Assembly (NCBI RefSeq): GCF_018310535.1
Contig: NZ_CP074102.1
Coordinates: 3,782,001-3,846,000, forward strand
Length of the DNA stretch: 64,000 nucleotides
Source of the DNA: Streptomyces mirabilis
Lineage (GTDB): Bacteria; Actinomycetota; Actinomycetes; Streptomycetales; Streptomycetaceae
Direction of reading: 5' to 3'
Below the pieces are notes generated by a model. It was not told the DNA's origin. It made no database searches and was given only the letters and a program-made list of their open reading frames with translations. Both the position numbers and the translations under genes were made by a program. Positions 1 to 8,505 of the stretch are shown piece by piece (position 1 is the stretch's first letter; every line of letters starts with the position of its first letter).

Positions 1-1
1 C

Positions 2-160
2 GTCTTCGCCACGGCAGCCGTACTCGTGGGACGCGGACCGGTCCGGGACGGCGGTCAGGGCGGCGGCGGGCCGAACCACCGCTTCGGATCCCCGTACGGC
101 CCTTCCCTCACCCCTGACGACGACACCGACGTGGCCGGTCCGGGACCCGGCGAGCACTGA
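2..160 (+). CDS. C-terminal end of an unidentified protein (partial)
   Basis: An open frame enters from the left edge and ends at a TGA at 158-160. The visible 52 residues start with a short hydrophobic stretch (VFATAAVLVG) and continue into a Gly/Pro/Asp-rich tail. This would fit the last membrane segment and cytoplasmic tail of a membrane protein. Codon positions show the strong GC3 bias of coding sequence. There is too little to name a family. Confidence 0.45.
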   Translation, partial: VFATAAVLVGRGPVRDGGQGGGGPNHRFGSPYGPSLTPDDDTDVAGPGPGEH

Positions 161-237
161 TGCCGTACGGAAATCACCGAGCGCAGTATCGTTGGCTGTG
201 GGTTGGTTCACTCTCACGTGCAACCGCCCGGAAGGGC

Positions 238-263
238 GGCTCCGGCGTGTTTGCGCCGGAGCC
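238..263. other. Perfect hairpin upstream of the PRC-barrel gene
   Basis: GGCTCCGGCG and CGCCGGAGCC form a perfect 10-bp stem around a TGTTTG loop. It lies 46 bp before the next start codon and about 80 bp after the preceding stop. No T-tract follows, so it may be a terminator of the gene at the window edge or a 5'-leader stem of the next gene. Confidence 0.4.
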
Positions 264-309
264 GTTGGCTCATGCCTCGTGAGGGTGCCACGCCCGGAAG
301 GGAGAGGGC

Positions 310-666
310 ATGATCCAGGCAGCCGATATCCGTGAGTGGCGCGACCACGATGTCGTGGACCCGAAAGGGCGCAAGATCGGCGTACTCGAAGCGATCTATG
401 TGGACACCACCACCGACGAACCCGCCGTGGCCACCGTGCGAACTGGGCTGCCCACCCGCCAGCGCCTGGTTTTCGTCCCCCTCGACGAGGCGATCCTCGG
501 GCCGGGCTACCTCAAGGTCTCCTACGCCAAGAGCCTGGTGAGAAAGGCTCCTTCGATCGGCACGGACGATATCCTGCCCGCCGAGCAGGAGAAGGGGATC
601 TTCCAGCACTACGACATGACCTACCAGCCAGGCGTGAAGGGCGAACGCCAACTCGCACGCCGCTGA
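310..666 (+). CDS. PRC-barrel domain protein
   Basis: This is a 118-residue soluble protein. Residues 1-80 match the PRC-barrel fold: an opening strand with DVVDPKGRKIGVLEAIYVD, then TRQRLVFVPLDEA and a valine/tyrosine-rich strand. PRC-barrels are small beta-barrels that bind partners such as RNA-processing or photosynthetic complexes; in Streptomyces, free-standing copies often sit in stress gene islands. The ATG has a good ribosome site (GGGAGAGG). A small hydrophobic membrane ORF follows 75 bp later. The family call is firm; the function is not known. Confidence 0.8.
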   Translation: MIQAADIREWRDHDVVDPKGRKIGVLEAIYVDTTTDEPAVATVRTGLPTRQRLVFVPLDEAILGPGYLKVSYAKSLVRKAPSIGTDDILPAEQEKGIFQHYDMTYQPGVKGERQLARR

Positions 667-741
667 GCGACCGCGCCCCGTCCCACTCAGTCCGGTCTGG
701 TCCAGCCCAGTCGGGTCCGGTCCAAGGAAGGCGTTCAGGCA

Positions 742-912
742 ATGGTGCTCTTCCTTCTCCTCGTCCTCGTCGCCGTTGTCCTGGGAATCATCGGAGTGGC
801 AGCCGAGGGCCTGGGATATCTGCTGATCATCGGCATCGTGCTGCTCGCGGCCGATGTGGCCATCGCCTACGCCCGATGGTCCCGGCACGCAAGCCGTCGC
901 CCCATCCGCTGA
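742..912 (+). CDS. Small hydrophobic membrane protein (56 aa)
   Basis: An ATG preceded by AAGGAAG about 12 bp upstream opens a 56-codon frame ending at TGA 910-912. The sequence starts MVLFLLLVLVAVVLGIIGV, has a second hydrophobic run (YLLIIGIVLLAADVAIAY), and ends in a basic tail (RHASRRPIR). It should form two membrane helices with positive residues inside. Streptomyces genomes carry many such hydrophobic miniproteins, commonly beside stress genes. It may be co-transcribed with the PRC-barrel gene. Confidence 0.65.
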   Translation: MVLFLLLVLVAVVLGIIGVAAEGLGYLLIIGIVLLAADVAIAYARWSRHASRRPIR

Positions 913-990
913 CGGTGGGCAACGGGCGACCGCGCGTCCGGCACGCCGTGGAAATCGCTCCACCGTAACCGTCCATCGGGCCCCGGACAG

Positions 991-1073
991 GAGTATCCTG
1001 AAGATACCGAGGGTACTTCGTACACTGGCTTCGATGCCCGTGCCGTCCCCGGCGATTCACGACACCGGGCCGG
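991..1073 (+). promoter_or_regulatory. Repeated promoter-leader cassette, copy A
   Basis: GAGTATCCT, a 9-bp spacer, then GAGGGTACTTCG (1009-1020) align without gaps to copies at 6142 and 7132. TATCCT (994-999) is a plausible -10 hexamer and would start the RNA near GAGGG. The following 50 nt carry a CACTGGC/GCCCGTG stem and end in CACCGGGCCGG, 28 bp before the DUF5994 start. The shared spacing of promoter and leader in three copies points to selection on the RNA or to recent duplication. Confidence 0.6.
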
Positions 1074-1100
1074 TCCCGGCCGGCCCGGGGCAGGGCTCGC

Positions 1101-1718
1101 GTGATGACCGCAACCATGTTCGACAAGCCCGCGGTCGAAGACCGGATCTTCTCTTCTTCACCGTCACCTCTCCGGCTGCAGCTGGCGCCACCCGGCACGG
1201 CCCCCGCCCTGATCGACGGCGCATGGTGGCCACACTCCCGCGACCTGACCGCCGAGCTGCCCACGCTCACCGCCGTTTTGGACCCGCTGTGGGGGCGGAT
1301 CACCCACGTCACCGTGAACCCCATGTTCTGGCCGGTCATCCCCCGCAAGGTTCCCGTCCAGGGCCATGTGGTGAAGGTCGGCTGGTTCAAGGCCGAGCAG
1401 GACCCGCACAAACTGCTGCTGCTCTCCTACACCGCGGGCCGCTGGGACCTACTGGTGATCCCGCCCGAGACCGACGCCGTCACGGCCGCCCGGCTGATGA
1501 CCACCGCCACGGATCCCGCACGCTGCCTCACCGCGAGCGGCCTGATCCAGGAAGCCGAGCTCTTCCGCATCGCCACCGAGGCCGAGGCCGCCGCATGGGA
1601 CTCGGCCCGGGAAACGGTCTGGGATTCCGAAGGCGGACACGACGCCCGCCACACCTCCTCACACAGTCCCGTGGGCGCCGCCATCGGCCGCGTGCCGATT
1701 CCGGCGGCGGGCATGTGA
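1101..1718 (+). CDS. DUF5994 family protein
   Basis: A 205-residue protein (GTG at 1101, or ATG at 1104). It has the hallmarks of DUF5994: an LRLQLAPPG strand at about residue 24, the DGAWWPHSRDL motif near residue 40, VKVGWF near residue 93, and WDLLVIPPET near residue 115 followed by an alpha-helix. No biochemical role has been set for this actinobacterial family. Its genes often lie in clusters with stress proteins, as here. It follows leader copy A and is the longest DUF5994 in the window. The C-terminal 60 residues are Ala/Glu-rich and less conserved. Confidence 0.8.
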   Translation: MMTATMFDKPAVEDRIFSSSPSPLRLQLAPPGTAPALIDGAWWPHSRDLTAELPTLTAVLDPLWGRITHVTVNPMFWPVIPRKVPVQGHVVKVGWFKAEQDPHKLLLLSYTAGRWDLLVIPPETDAVTAARLMTTATDPARCLTASGLIQEAELFRIATEAEAAAWDSARETVWDSEGGHDARHTSSHSPVGAAIGRVPIPAAGM

Positions 1719-1789
1719 CAGACATGCAGTCGCCCCGACCGTCCCAGGCCGGGCGTAAGTAAACCGACGGCCTTGACGCCTGCCCGGCG

Positions 1790-2002
1790 TCAGGGCGTGC
1801 TCCGGTCTGTCCGGCCCGCCTCAGGGTCCTTGGCCGGGTCCTTCTCCGCGACTGGACGCGCTCGATCGGTTCCGGTGTCGATGGTGATCTGTTCAGCCTC
1901 CATGACGTTGTCGGCATGGACGGCTCTGGCCATCGCGGCACGTACCGCGTCGAGCGTCGCGTGCGGCGGGACCACTAGCAGGGAGAAGTGGTCCTGATCG
2001 CC
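1790..2002 (-). pseudogene. DUF5994 C-terminal fragment, inverted
   Basis: On the minus strand a 70-codon stretch ending at 1790 reads FSLLVVPPHATLDAVRAAMA and onward. This matches the WDLLVIPPET...AARLM segment of the intact DUF5994 proteins at 1101 and 7241. No start codon or N-terminal domain precedes it; the homology stops at about 2002, just before a (GGCA)4 tract. It is best read as the remnant of an inverted paralogue. Confidence 0.6.
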
Positions 2003-2007
2003 TCGGC

Positions 2008-2023
2008 GGCAGGCAGGCAGGCA
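2008..2023. repeat. (GGCA)4 short tandem repeat
   Basis: Four perfect GGCA units follow immediately after the break of the DUF5994 remnant. The repeat may mark the deletion or inversion junction. The remaining sequence up to the next gene (2024-2204) shows only an inverted repeat, GGTGAC/GTCACC at 2163-2177, which may be a regulator site. Confidence 0.5.
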
Positions 2024-2204
2024 AGAGCACGAGGCCCGGTCTCGGGATATACGGGGCCTGTCGGCCCTACTGCCCCGCGGAGCGGGCGGAGCAGGCTCGC
2101 CGTGTGACCGAGAAGCGGTCTCGCGCGTCCGGTGCTCCGCTGCAGCGACGCGTTTCCGACCTGGTGACCCCGTCACCGCGGTCCATCCTCTGAGGGAGCG
2201 AAAC

Positions 2205-3077
2205 ATGGCCACCTTGATCATTGTCCTGGTGGTGCTCGTCGTCCTGGTCCTGATCGGGCTGGCGATGGCCATCCGTATCGTCCGGCAGTACGAGCAGGGT
2301 GTCCTGTTCCGGTTCGGCCGGCTGGTCGGCCCGCGCGCACCCGGGCTGCGGTTCATCATCCCCTTCGTCGACGTCCTGCACCGCGTGTCGCTGCGCATCG
2401 TCACCATGCCGATCCAGTCCCAGGGCATCATCACCCGCGACAACGTCAGCGTCGATGTCTCCGCCGTGGCCTACTTCCGCGTGGTCGACGCGGTCAAGTC
2501 GGTCATCGCGATCGAGAACGTGAACTCGGCGATCAACCAGATCGCCCAGACCACCCTGCGGAAGGTCGTCGGCCAGCACACCCTGGACGAGACCTTGTCC
2601 GAGACCGACCGCATCAACTTGGACATCCGTCAGATCCTCGACGTCACCACCGCCGAGTGGGGCGTGCAGGTCACCCTGGTCGAGCTCAAGGACATCCAAC
2701 TGCCCGAGTCCATGAAGCGCGCGATGGCCAGGCAGGCCGAGGCCGAGCGGGAGAAGCGCGCCAAGATCATCAACGCCGAGGGCGAGTCCCTGGCCGCTGC
2801 CGCTCTGGGCGAGGCCTCCGACACCATGATGGCCCACCCACTCGCCCTGCAACTGCGCAACCTGCAGAGCCTGGTCGAGATCGGCGTGGACAAGAACACC
2901 ACCGTCGTCTTCCCCGCACCACTGATGAGCACCATCGGAGAACTCGGCGCCTTCCTCGCCCGCGAAACGACCGCGGCAGCCACCACAGCGCCACCGTCCC
3001 CCAGCCCCGTACCGGCTCTCGGCCTGACCGAGTCCGCTCGCGTGCCGGCACCGCATGGAGCGACCGAGAGCCTGTGA
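2205..3077 (+). CDS. SPFH/stomatin-like (slipin) membrane protein
   Basis: This 290-residue protein starts with one membrane helix (residues 3-25, [14 protein letters not shown]) and continues with a band-7/SPFH domain at about residues 26-190, including [11 protein letters not shown] and the [18 protein letters not shown] strand. A charged coiled-coil ([17 protein letters not shown]) follows, and the tail is Ala/Pro-rich. Slipins scaffold membrane microdomains and often pair with NfeD proteases; no NfeD gene is adjacent here. The start has a clear ribosome site (GAGGGAG). The gene is convergent with the P-type ATPase gene. The family is certain; the partner is unknown. Confidence 0.88.
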   Translation: MATLIIVLVVLVVLVLIGLAMAIRIVRQYEQGVLFRFGRLVGPRAPGLRFIIPFVDVLHRVSLRIVTMPIQSQGIITRDNVSVDVSAVAYFRVVDAVKSVIAIENVNSAINQIAQTTLRKVVGQHTLDETLSETDRINLDIRQILDVTTAEWGVQVTLVELKDIQLPESMKRAMARQAEAEREKRAKIINAEGESLAAAALGEASDTMMAHPLALQLRNLQSLVEIGVDKNTTVVFPAPLMSTIGELGAFLARETTAAATTAPPSPSPVPALGLTESARVPAPHGATESL

Positions 3078-3197
3078 GCACCCGTGGCAGCGCGAGGCTT
3101 GCGGTGGCCCACGGCGCACATCCGCCGGCCGGGTCACCGCATCGTGGTCCGCGTCCCCGCCCCGCGCCGCCGTTCGCGGCGAGGCTGACGGTCCGCA

Positions 3198-5858
3198 TCA
3201 GAGCGGGCCGTCGGCCGGTGTGGGGCGGGGCGCCGCGGTGCTGAAGCGGCCCGCACGGCGCCGCAGGTGACGGCGGCTGTGGTAGTGCCTGGGAACCTGA
3301 GGTGCCGTGACTGCAGCTCCGTAGAAGAGCCGTTTACCGATCTCGATGAGGGCCAGGTAGGCGAGGATCATGCCGACCAGCGTGGCGAAGAACGCCCCGG
3401 GAAGCGGTTGGAAACCCAGAGTGTGGGCGAGTGGGGTGGCCGGCAGCACGGCGCCGATCGTGACGACGCCGAGCGCGGCGAGTGTCAGCGGCAGGCTGGG
3501 GTGGCTGCGGAAGAACGGGATACGCCGGGTGCGGATGGCGAAGATCACCAGGGTCTGGGTGGCCAGCGATTCGACGAACCAGCCGGAGCGGAACTGGGCC
3601 GGCCCCGAGTGGAAGACCCAGAGCATGACGCCGAAGGTGACGAAGTCGAACACCGAGCTGAGCGGTCCGAAGGAGATCATGAATCGGCGGATGAAGGCGA
3701 TGTCCCAGTGCGAGGGCTTCCGCAGCTGCTCCTCGTCCACGTTGTCCGTCGGGATGGCCAGCTGACTGCTGTCGTAGAGAAGGTTGTTCAGCAGGATCTG
3801 CGAGGGAAGCATCGGCAGGAAGGACAGGAACAGCGAGGCGCCCGCGGCGGAGGCCATGTTGCCGAAGTTGCTCGAGGTGCCCATCAACACGTACTTGATG
3901 GTGTTGGCGAAGATCCGGCGCCCCTCGGCCACACCGTCCGCGAGGACATTGAGGTCTTTCTCCAGCAGGATGACGTCGGCCGCGTCCTTGGCGACATCGG
4001 TGGCCGAGTCGACGGAGATGCCCACGTCGGCCGCGTGCAGAGCCAGTGCGTCATTGACCCCGTCGCCCAGGAAGGCCACGCCGCCGTGGCTGCGCCGTTG
4101 CGCGTGCACGATCCGCGCCTTGGCCTCGGGACTCACGCGCGCGAAGACGGTGGTCCGGGTGATCGCCTCGGCCAGTTGTGCGTCGTCCAGTGCGTCGACC
4201 TCGCTGCCGGTCATCGCGCCCGTATCGGTGAGCCCCAGGTCACGGCAGACCTTTGCGGCGACTGCGGCGTTGTCGCCGGTGACGACCTTCACCGCGATGC
4301 CGAGGCCGGAGAGTCTGCGCAGGGCCGTGGCGGCGTCCGCCTTGGGCGGGTCGAGGAACACCAGCAGCCCGGCCAGGCTCAACCCCCGCTCGTCCTCGGG
4401 CTCCACGGCCTGCGATCCGGGGGCGACGGGCCGGGTGGCGACGGCAACCACCCGGTTCCCTGCCGCGAACTCAGCCGCCAGCGCCTGACGGGCTTCGGGC
4501 GGGACGTCGACGCAGCGGCCCAGGACGGTCTCCGGGGCGCCCTTGGTGACCAGGCTCGTATGGCCGTTGCTGTCCCGCACGAGGACCGAGACCATGCGCC
4601 GTTCGTGATCGAAGGGCAGCACCGCGACCTGTGTGTACCCGTCCAGCGCGGCCCGCTCGCCGACGGTGGCCGGAGACCGCCACAGGGCCTGGTCCAGCGG
4701 GTTCCCGCCGACGTCCTGCGCATCCCTCGCTGCGTTCTCGGTACTGAGCAGTCCCCATCGCGTCACCGCGTCGGAGCCGTGGCCGTCGGCGGGAACGGCG
4801 CGCATGTACTCGATACGGCCCATGGTGAGCGTGCCGGTCTTGTCGGTGAACAGGACATCGACGTCGCCCAGGTCCTCGATGCACACCAGCCGCTTGACGA
4901 GCACCTTGCGCCGGCTCATCCGGCGCGACCCGGCGGCAAGACTGGTCGAGACGACAGCGGGCAGCAGCTGCGGGGTGATACCGACCGCGATAGCCAGTGA
5001 GAACAGCAGCGCGTCGATGATCGGCTTGTGCAGGGCGACGTTGATCACGAAGATCGAGGTCGTCAACGCACCCGCGACGTAGACCAGCAGCAGCGAGAAG
5101 CGCCGCAGGCCGACCTGGAACTCGGTGTCGAGCGGGTGGGTGTCGAGCCCCGCGGCGATCTTGCCGAACTCGGTGTGCGCCCCGGTGGCCACCACCACCC
5201 CGCGGGCAGCGCCGGCCCGGACGACCGTGCCCATCAGAGCGCACCCGGACAATTCGGCCAACGGGGTCCCGGCCGCGACCGCGGCGAGGTTCTTGTCCAC
5301 CGGCAGCGACTCGCCCGTCAGCACCGACTCGTCGCACGCCAAACCGGTGGCCTCCAGCAGCCGCAGGTCCGCCGGCACGATGTCGCCCAGACGCAGTTCC
5401 ACCAGATCACCGGGGACCAGCGCCGTGACATCCACCAGCGTGGCCCGGCCGTCGCGCAGCGCCACGGTCTGGTGGTGGATCTGCGAGTGCAGTGCCTCGG
5501 CGGCCTTCTCGGCCCGGTACTCATTGACGAAGCCCAGTCCCACGGACACACTCACGATCAGCCCGATGATCACCGCATCACTTCGCTCCCCGACCAGGAA
5601 GGACGCGACAGCGGCCGCCACCAGCAGCCCGAGCAGCGGCGAGCGGAGCTGATGCCACAGCACAGGGAACACGCGGGCGCGGTGAGTGGCGACCGCGTTC
5701 GGGCCGAACTGTGCCTGGCGGCGCAGGACCTCCTCGCCGCTCAGGCCCTCCAAGGCGACGACGCCGAGTCCGCGCAGGACGTCGTCCCCCGACAACACCG
5801 CCGCCGACACCACCCCGGGCAAGAACACAGGCGGCTGCGCCGGAGCAGAGACGCTCAT
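3198..5858 (-). CDS. mgtA: Magnesium-transporting P-type ATPase (MgtA/MgtB type)
   Basis: An 886-residue P-type ATPase of the IIIB (Mg2+-importing) type. An actuator motif (LTGES) is followed by the phosphorylation loop DKTGTLTMGR and the hinge GDGVNDALAL. Ten membrane helices are arranged as in MgtA, with the family's LLNNLLYDSSQLAIPTDNVD segment in the C-terminal half. The ATG at 5858 (MSVSAPAQ) gives a length close to MgtA; an in-frame extension to 5930 adds only an Arg-rich stretch and is less likely. The last 25 residues are Arg/His-rich. Mg2+ specificity is inferred from family resemblance. A location in a stress island fits its use in ion homeostasis. Confidence 0.85.
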   Translation of the reverse strand: MSVSAPAQPPVFLPGVVSAAVLSGDDVLRGLGVVALEGLSGEEVLRRQAQFGPNAVATHRARVFPVLWHQLRSPLLGLLVAAAVASFLVGERSDAVIIGLIVSVSVGLGFVNEYRAEKAAEALHSQIHHQTVALRDGRATLVDVTALVPGDLVELRLGDIVPADLRLLEATGLACDESVLTGESLPVDKNLAAVAAGTPLAELSGCALMGTVVRAGAARGVVVATGAHTEFGKIAAGLDTHPLDTEFQVGLRRFSLLLVYVAGALTTSIFVINVALHKPIIDALLFSLAIAVGITPQLLPAVVSTSLAAGSRRMSRRKVLVKRLVCIEDLGDVDVLFTDKTGTLTMGRIEYMRAVPADGHGSDAVTRWGLLSTENAARDAQDVGGNPLDQALWRSPATVGERAALDGYTQVAVLPFDHERRMVSVLVRDSNGHTSLVTKGAPETVLGRCVDVPPEARQALAAEFAAGNRVVAVATRPVAPGSQAVEPEDERGLSLAGLLVFLDPPKADAATALRRLSGLGIAVKVVTGDNAAVAAKVCRDLGLTDTGAMTGSEVDALDDAQLAEAITRTTVFARVSPEAKARIVHAQRRSHGGVAFLGDGVNDALALHAADVGISVDSATDVAKDAADVILLEKDLNVLADGVAEGRRIFANTIKYVLMGTSSNFGNMASAAGASLFLSFLPMLPSQILLNNLLYDSSQLAIPTDNVDEEQLRKPSHWDIAFIRRFMISFGPLSSVFDFVTFGVMLWVFHSGPAQFRSGWFVESLATQTLVIFAIRTRRIPFFRSHPSLPLTLAALGVVTIGAVLPATPLAHTLGFQPLPGAFFATLVGMILAYLALIEIGKRLFYGAAVTAPQVPRHYHSRRHLRRRAGRFSTAAPRPTPADGPL

Positions 5859-6141
5859 CCGGCCCCGCCTTGACCGGCGGGGACACCGTTCCTCGATGCG
5901 AGGCACCGGCTGGTCCGACGATCTCGGCACTGCTGCTTGGTCACAATCATCACCGCCCTGGGGCTGTCACGCCCGGCGAGGACGCGGGGTCCAAGGACTC
6001 GGCGCGCTCCGTGGGGTCCAGCATCGCACGCTCATCCCGGTTCAACGCCCGGCACGTGGTGAACCCCGCTGAGCATCAACAGGGGTGATTGCGCACCTGC
6101 TGGCGAGGAGTACATGCCAGACAGGGGGAGAGTCTTCCGGC
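5859..6141. other. Intergenic region between the ATPase and DUF5994 genes
   Basis: This stretch lies upstream of the leftward ATPase gene and the rightward promoter-leader copy C. It must hold the ATPase promoter, but no clear hexamers or known magnesium riboswitch were recognised by eye. No credible small ORF was seen. Confidence 0.4.
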
Positions 6142-6223
6142 GAGTAGGCTGGGCACACCGAGGGCTTTGCGTGCGCCGGTGGCCGTGTCGGCGTCGTTCT
6201 CGGTGGACGACAATGCCGGGCCG
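6142..6223 (+). promoter_or_regulatory. Repeated promoter-leader cassette, copy C
   Basis: GAGTAGGCT, a 9-bp spacer and GAGGGCTTTGCG match copies A and B at identical spacing; TAGGCT (6145-6150) is the -10-like hexamer. The leader can pair GCGCCG with CGGCGT, and then GTCGT with ACGAC, before ending in GCCGGGCCGG. The DUF5994-like start lies 31 bp downstream. Confidence 0.6.
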
Positions 6224-6254
6224 GTGAGACCGTGCCTGGAGGCAGGTCCACGTC

Positions 6255-6662
6255 ATGGAACCGACTGCCGGCCACTCCGCGACCACGGCGAAGCGCCCCT
6301 CCCCACCACAGCCGCCAGTCCGGCTTTCACTGGCGCCGCACAAAGCCGTCCCGGGCGGATTCGACGGCGCCTGGTGGCCGTACTCCCACAACCTCGCCGA
6401 CGAACTGCCCGTTGTGGTGCAAGCGATGGACGGGGTGGGCAGCATCACGAGGGTCATTCCGGGGATCGAGCGGTGGCCCGATATCCCGCACCGGGTAGCC
6501 GTCGGCGGGCAGTTCGTCAGCGCAGGATGGTTCGCGTCCGGGCACGAGCAGAACGTGGTTGAAGGTGAACCCGTCGACGATGGCCGTGCAGAGCCGGGGA
6601 TCCGTGAAGGTCTCGCTGTCCAACGCTTCACCGCCGAACCGTGGACGCAGTCATCACCCTGA
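6255..6662 (+). pseudogene. DUF5994-like protein, C-terminally decayed
   Basis: The first 95 residues follow the family closely, with VRLSLAPHKAVPG, FDGAWWPYSHNLADELP and a VSAGWF strand. After that the LLVIPPET segment expected in DUF5994 is missing; the frame runs into unrelated sequence (GEPVDDGRAEPGIREG) and stops. A frameshift or deletion near 6545 is the simplest explanation, though a truncated protein could still be made. It retains its own leader cassette (copy C), suggesting recent duplication followed by decay. Confidence 0.6.
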
Positions 6663-6759
6663 TCGCCGATCCCCGTGGGACCTTCTCCTCACCGAGGGCG
6701 GCCGGTCGGGAACAACGTGCCAAGCCCATCACCACCTCGCCCCGACGAAAGAGGTCATC

Positions 6760-7008
6760 ATGCAGCCACCGAAAACTTCCTCCGCCGGGCAGACCGAGGT
6801 ACGCATCGTCGCCACGTCCCCCGAGTCCGCCCGCCGCGTCGCCGAGGTCCTCCGTCGTTGCTTCGCCGCCACCGAGCAGCGCAGCTATCCCGCGGGCCGC
6901 GATGGCGGGACCCGCCTCGACCTCACCGTGGACACCACCCGCACGGCGGAGCCGGCACGGTCCTGGCTGGAGACCAGCCGGCCTTCAAGGAATGACGCCG
7001 CGGAATGA
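6760..7008 (+). CDS. Small conserved hypothetical protein (82 aa)
   Basis: An ATG with an upstream GAAAGAGG starts an 82-residue protein. It has a conserved-looking core, EVRIVATSPESARRVAEVLR then EQRSYPAG and RLDLTVDTT, which suggests a beta-alpha-beta unit. Similar small proteins accompany DUF5994 genes in Streptomyces as I recall them, but no function is known. The in-frame region upstream to 6559 is not needed and lies over the decayed DUF5994 copy. Confidence 0.6.
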   Translation: MQPPKTSSAGQTEVRIVATSPESARRVAEVLRRCFAATEQRSYPAGRDGGTRLDLTVDTTRTAEPARSWLETSRPSRNDAAE

Positions 7009-7131
7009 CGATCACCAGACGGACAAGGTCCGAAGCGACCCTGGCGGACCGGCGCGGTGCGCGATAGTGCGGTGCGCGATGGGCGGCGTTCGGAACCGGT
7101 GCCTCGCCGGGGTCCGTCCGACATGCCGCGG

Positions 7132-7213
7132 GAGTAGCGTGGAGGCATCGAGAGTATTTCGCACACCGGCCGCCACGCCGGTGTCGTTCTCGGCGAGTGA
7201 CGACACCGGGCCG
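7132..7213 (+). promoter_or_regulatory. Repeated promoter-leader cassette, copy B
   Basis: GAGTAGCGT, a 9-bp spacer and GAGAGTATTTCG match copies A and C; TAGCGT (7135-7140) is the -10-like hexamer, with GTCCGT 17 bp upstream as a possible -35. This copy has the best structure: ACACCGGC/GCCGGTGT (8 bp, loop CGCCAC) followed by GTCGT/ACGAC. The DUF5994 start is about 28-37 bp downstream. Confidence 0.6.
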
Positions 7214-7240
7214 CCGCCCCAAGCAGCGGCCGGGAGACAG

Positions 7241-7825
7241 GTGCGCGCGATGTCCGCGACCACCGACCGACCCCCACTGCGGATCGTGCCCTTCAGGGCT
7301 CCGACCGCTCGCCTCGCGCTCAAAACCGTGAGCACGTCCCGAGGACCTCTCGACGGTGCCTGGTGGCCCCGCTCCCGGGACCTGACAGACGAACTCTCCG
7401 CTCTGGCCGACGTACTGGACCCCCTGTCCGGACGGATCACCCGGATCGCCGTCAACTCGACGTACTGGCCTGCCATCCCGAGCAGGGTGCCCGTCAACGG
7501 TCACGTGGTGAAGGTCGGTTGGTTCACGACAGAGCTGGACCCCCACAAGATCCTGCTGCTGTCCCACACCACGGGCAGCTGGAACCTGCTGGTGATACCA
7601 CCGGAGACCAGCGCCCCGGCAGCCGCCCGCCTGATGGCTGCCGCGACCGACAGCGCCCGCCCTCCGACGACCGCGAGCGCGCTCATGACAGCGGAACACG
7701 CCCTCCACGGCAGTTCCATGACTGCCCTGGACCAGGATTCCGAGGGAACCTGGGAGGACGGGGATGACGCCTCCGCCCACCGGGCAGCTGCCGCCCGGCC
7801 ATGCCGCCTGATCACGGCGAAGTGA
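7241..7825 (+). CDS. DUF5994 family protein
   Basis: This 194-residue protein (GTG 7241; ATG 7250 is an in-frame alternative) is a close paralogue of the one at 1101. Shared blocks include LDGAWWPRSRDLTDEL, GRITRIAVNSTYWPAIP, VKVGWFTTELDPHKILLLSH and WNLLVIPPET. GGGAG at 7232-7236 suits the GTG start better than the ATG. Like the other members it has no signal peptide or membrane segment. Its conserved leader implies control shared with the gene at 1101. Function unknown. Confidence 0.8.
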   Translation: MRAMSATTDRPPLRIVPFRAPTARLALKTVSTSRGPLDGAWWPRSRDLTDELSALADVLDPLSGRITRIAVNSTYWPAIPSRVPVNGHVVKVGWFTTELDPHKILLLSHTTGSWNLLVIPPETSAPAAARLMAAATDSARPPTTASALMTAEHALHGSSMTALDQDSEGTWEDGDDASAHRAAAARPCRLITAK

Positions 7826-8053
7826 GCGTCATGATTCACCACCGTGGCCTTCAGCGCCCTACTGATCCTGACCGTCGCGGCCACCCGTGGATCACCCGGC
7901 TCAGCCCCCAGCACGCGGAAGGCATCGGTTCCCACTCGTACGACACCCCACCGACCGGGAGAAGCATCTCGGGCAAGCCGTCGCCGAACCCGCGTCGTCG
8001 GCCGCCCCCGAGGCCGGAGGCCGCCGAAACCACTCCCCACTCCACCGGCTTCC

Positions 8054-8100
8054 TTCACACACCGGCTTCCGCGCTGGTGCTGTTCTCGCCGATCCATTGC
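8054..8100 (+). promoter_or_regulatory. Partial copy D of the leader element
   Basis: TTCACACACCGGC (8054-8066) and the following GCTGGTGCTGTTCTCG match the leader part of copies A-C. CACCGGC/GCTGGTG can pair with one G-U, and CTGTT can pair with AACGG just downstream, preserving both stems with different bases. The -10-like part is missing. It ends about 20 bp before the start of the gene at 8126. Confidence 0.45.
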
Positions 8101-8125
8101 AACGGACGCTGAAAGACCCGCCATC

Positions 8126-8398
8126 ATGGCAACACTGCACGAGCGGAAGAACTACCGCCAAGCGATCATGAAAATGCTGTACGAGGCCACGGAAGGCAAT
8201 CGCCTCCTCGGCGTCACCGGGGCGAGGCTGCGTGACGATCTCCAGGTCCCTGAGCAGGATCTGGCCGCGGCCTGCGCATATCTGGTGGGCGAAGAGCTGA
8301 TCACCGTCGACTGGGCGCAGGGAAACACACCCGTGATGGTGATGTTGACGCATCGGGGGATCCGGCTCATGGAGGCCGAGGAGGAGGAACGCGGCTGA
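8126..8398 (+). CDS. Small helix-rich conserved hypothetical protein (90 aa)
   Basis: The 90-residue product starts MATLHERKNYRQAIMKMLYE and is predicted to be mostly helical, with a terminal beta-hairpin (ELITVDWAQGNTPVMVMLTHRG). The order helix-helix-helix-wing resembles a winged-helix domain, though no DNA-binding role is shown. It is preceded by leader copy D and not by a full promoter cassette. Length and layout match small proteins often found in Streptomyces stress islands. Confidence 0.65.
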   Translation: MATLHERKNYRQAIMKMLYEATEGNRLLGVTGARLRDDLQVPEQDLAAACAYLVGEELITVDWAQGNTPVMVMLTHRGIRLMEAEEEERG

Positions 8399-8505
8399 CG
8401 CGACCCGGGGGCCGGTGCACTCTCCCGTGCGGCTCTACCGGCAGAGTGTTCGCGGCAGCAGGTCTACGGGCCATCGGCTCGGTCCATGGTGGTGCGGCCG
8501 TCGGC

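Noticed and set aside
3267..5000. A 577-codon plus-strand frame opposite the P-type ATPase
   Set aside because: It mirrors the ATPase coding frame and shows no recognisable domain.
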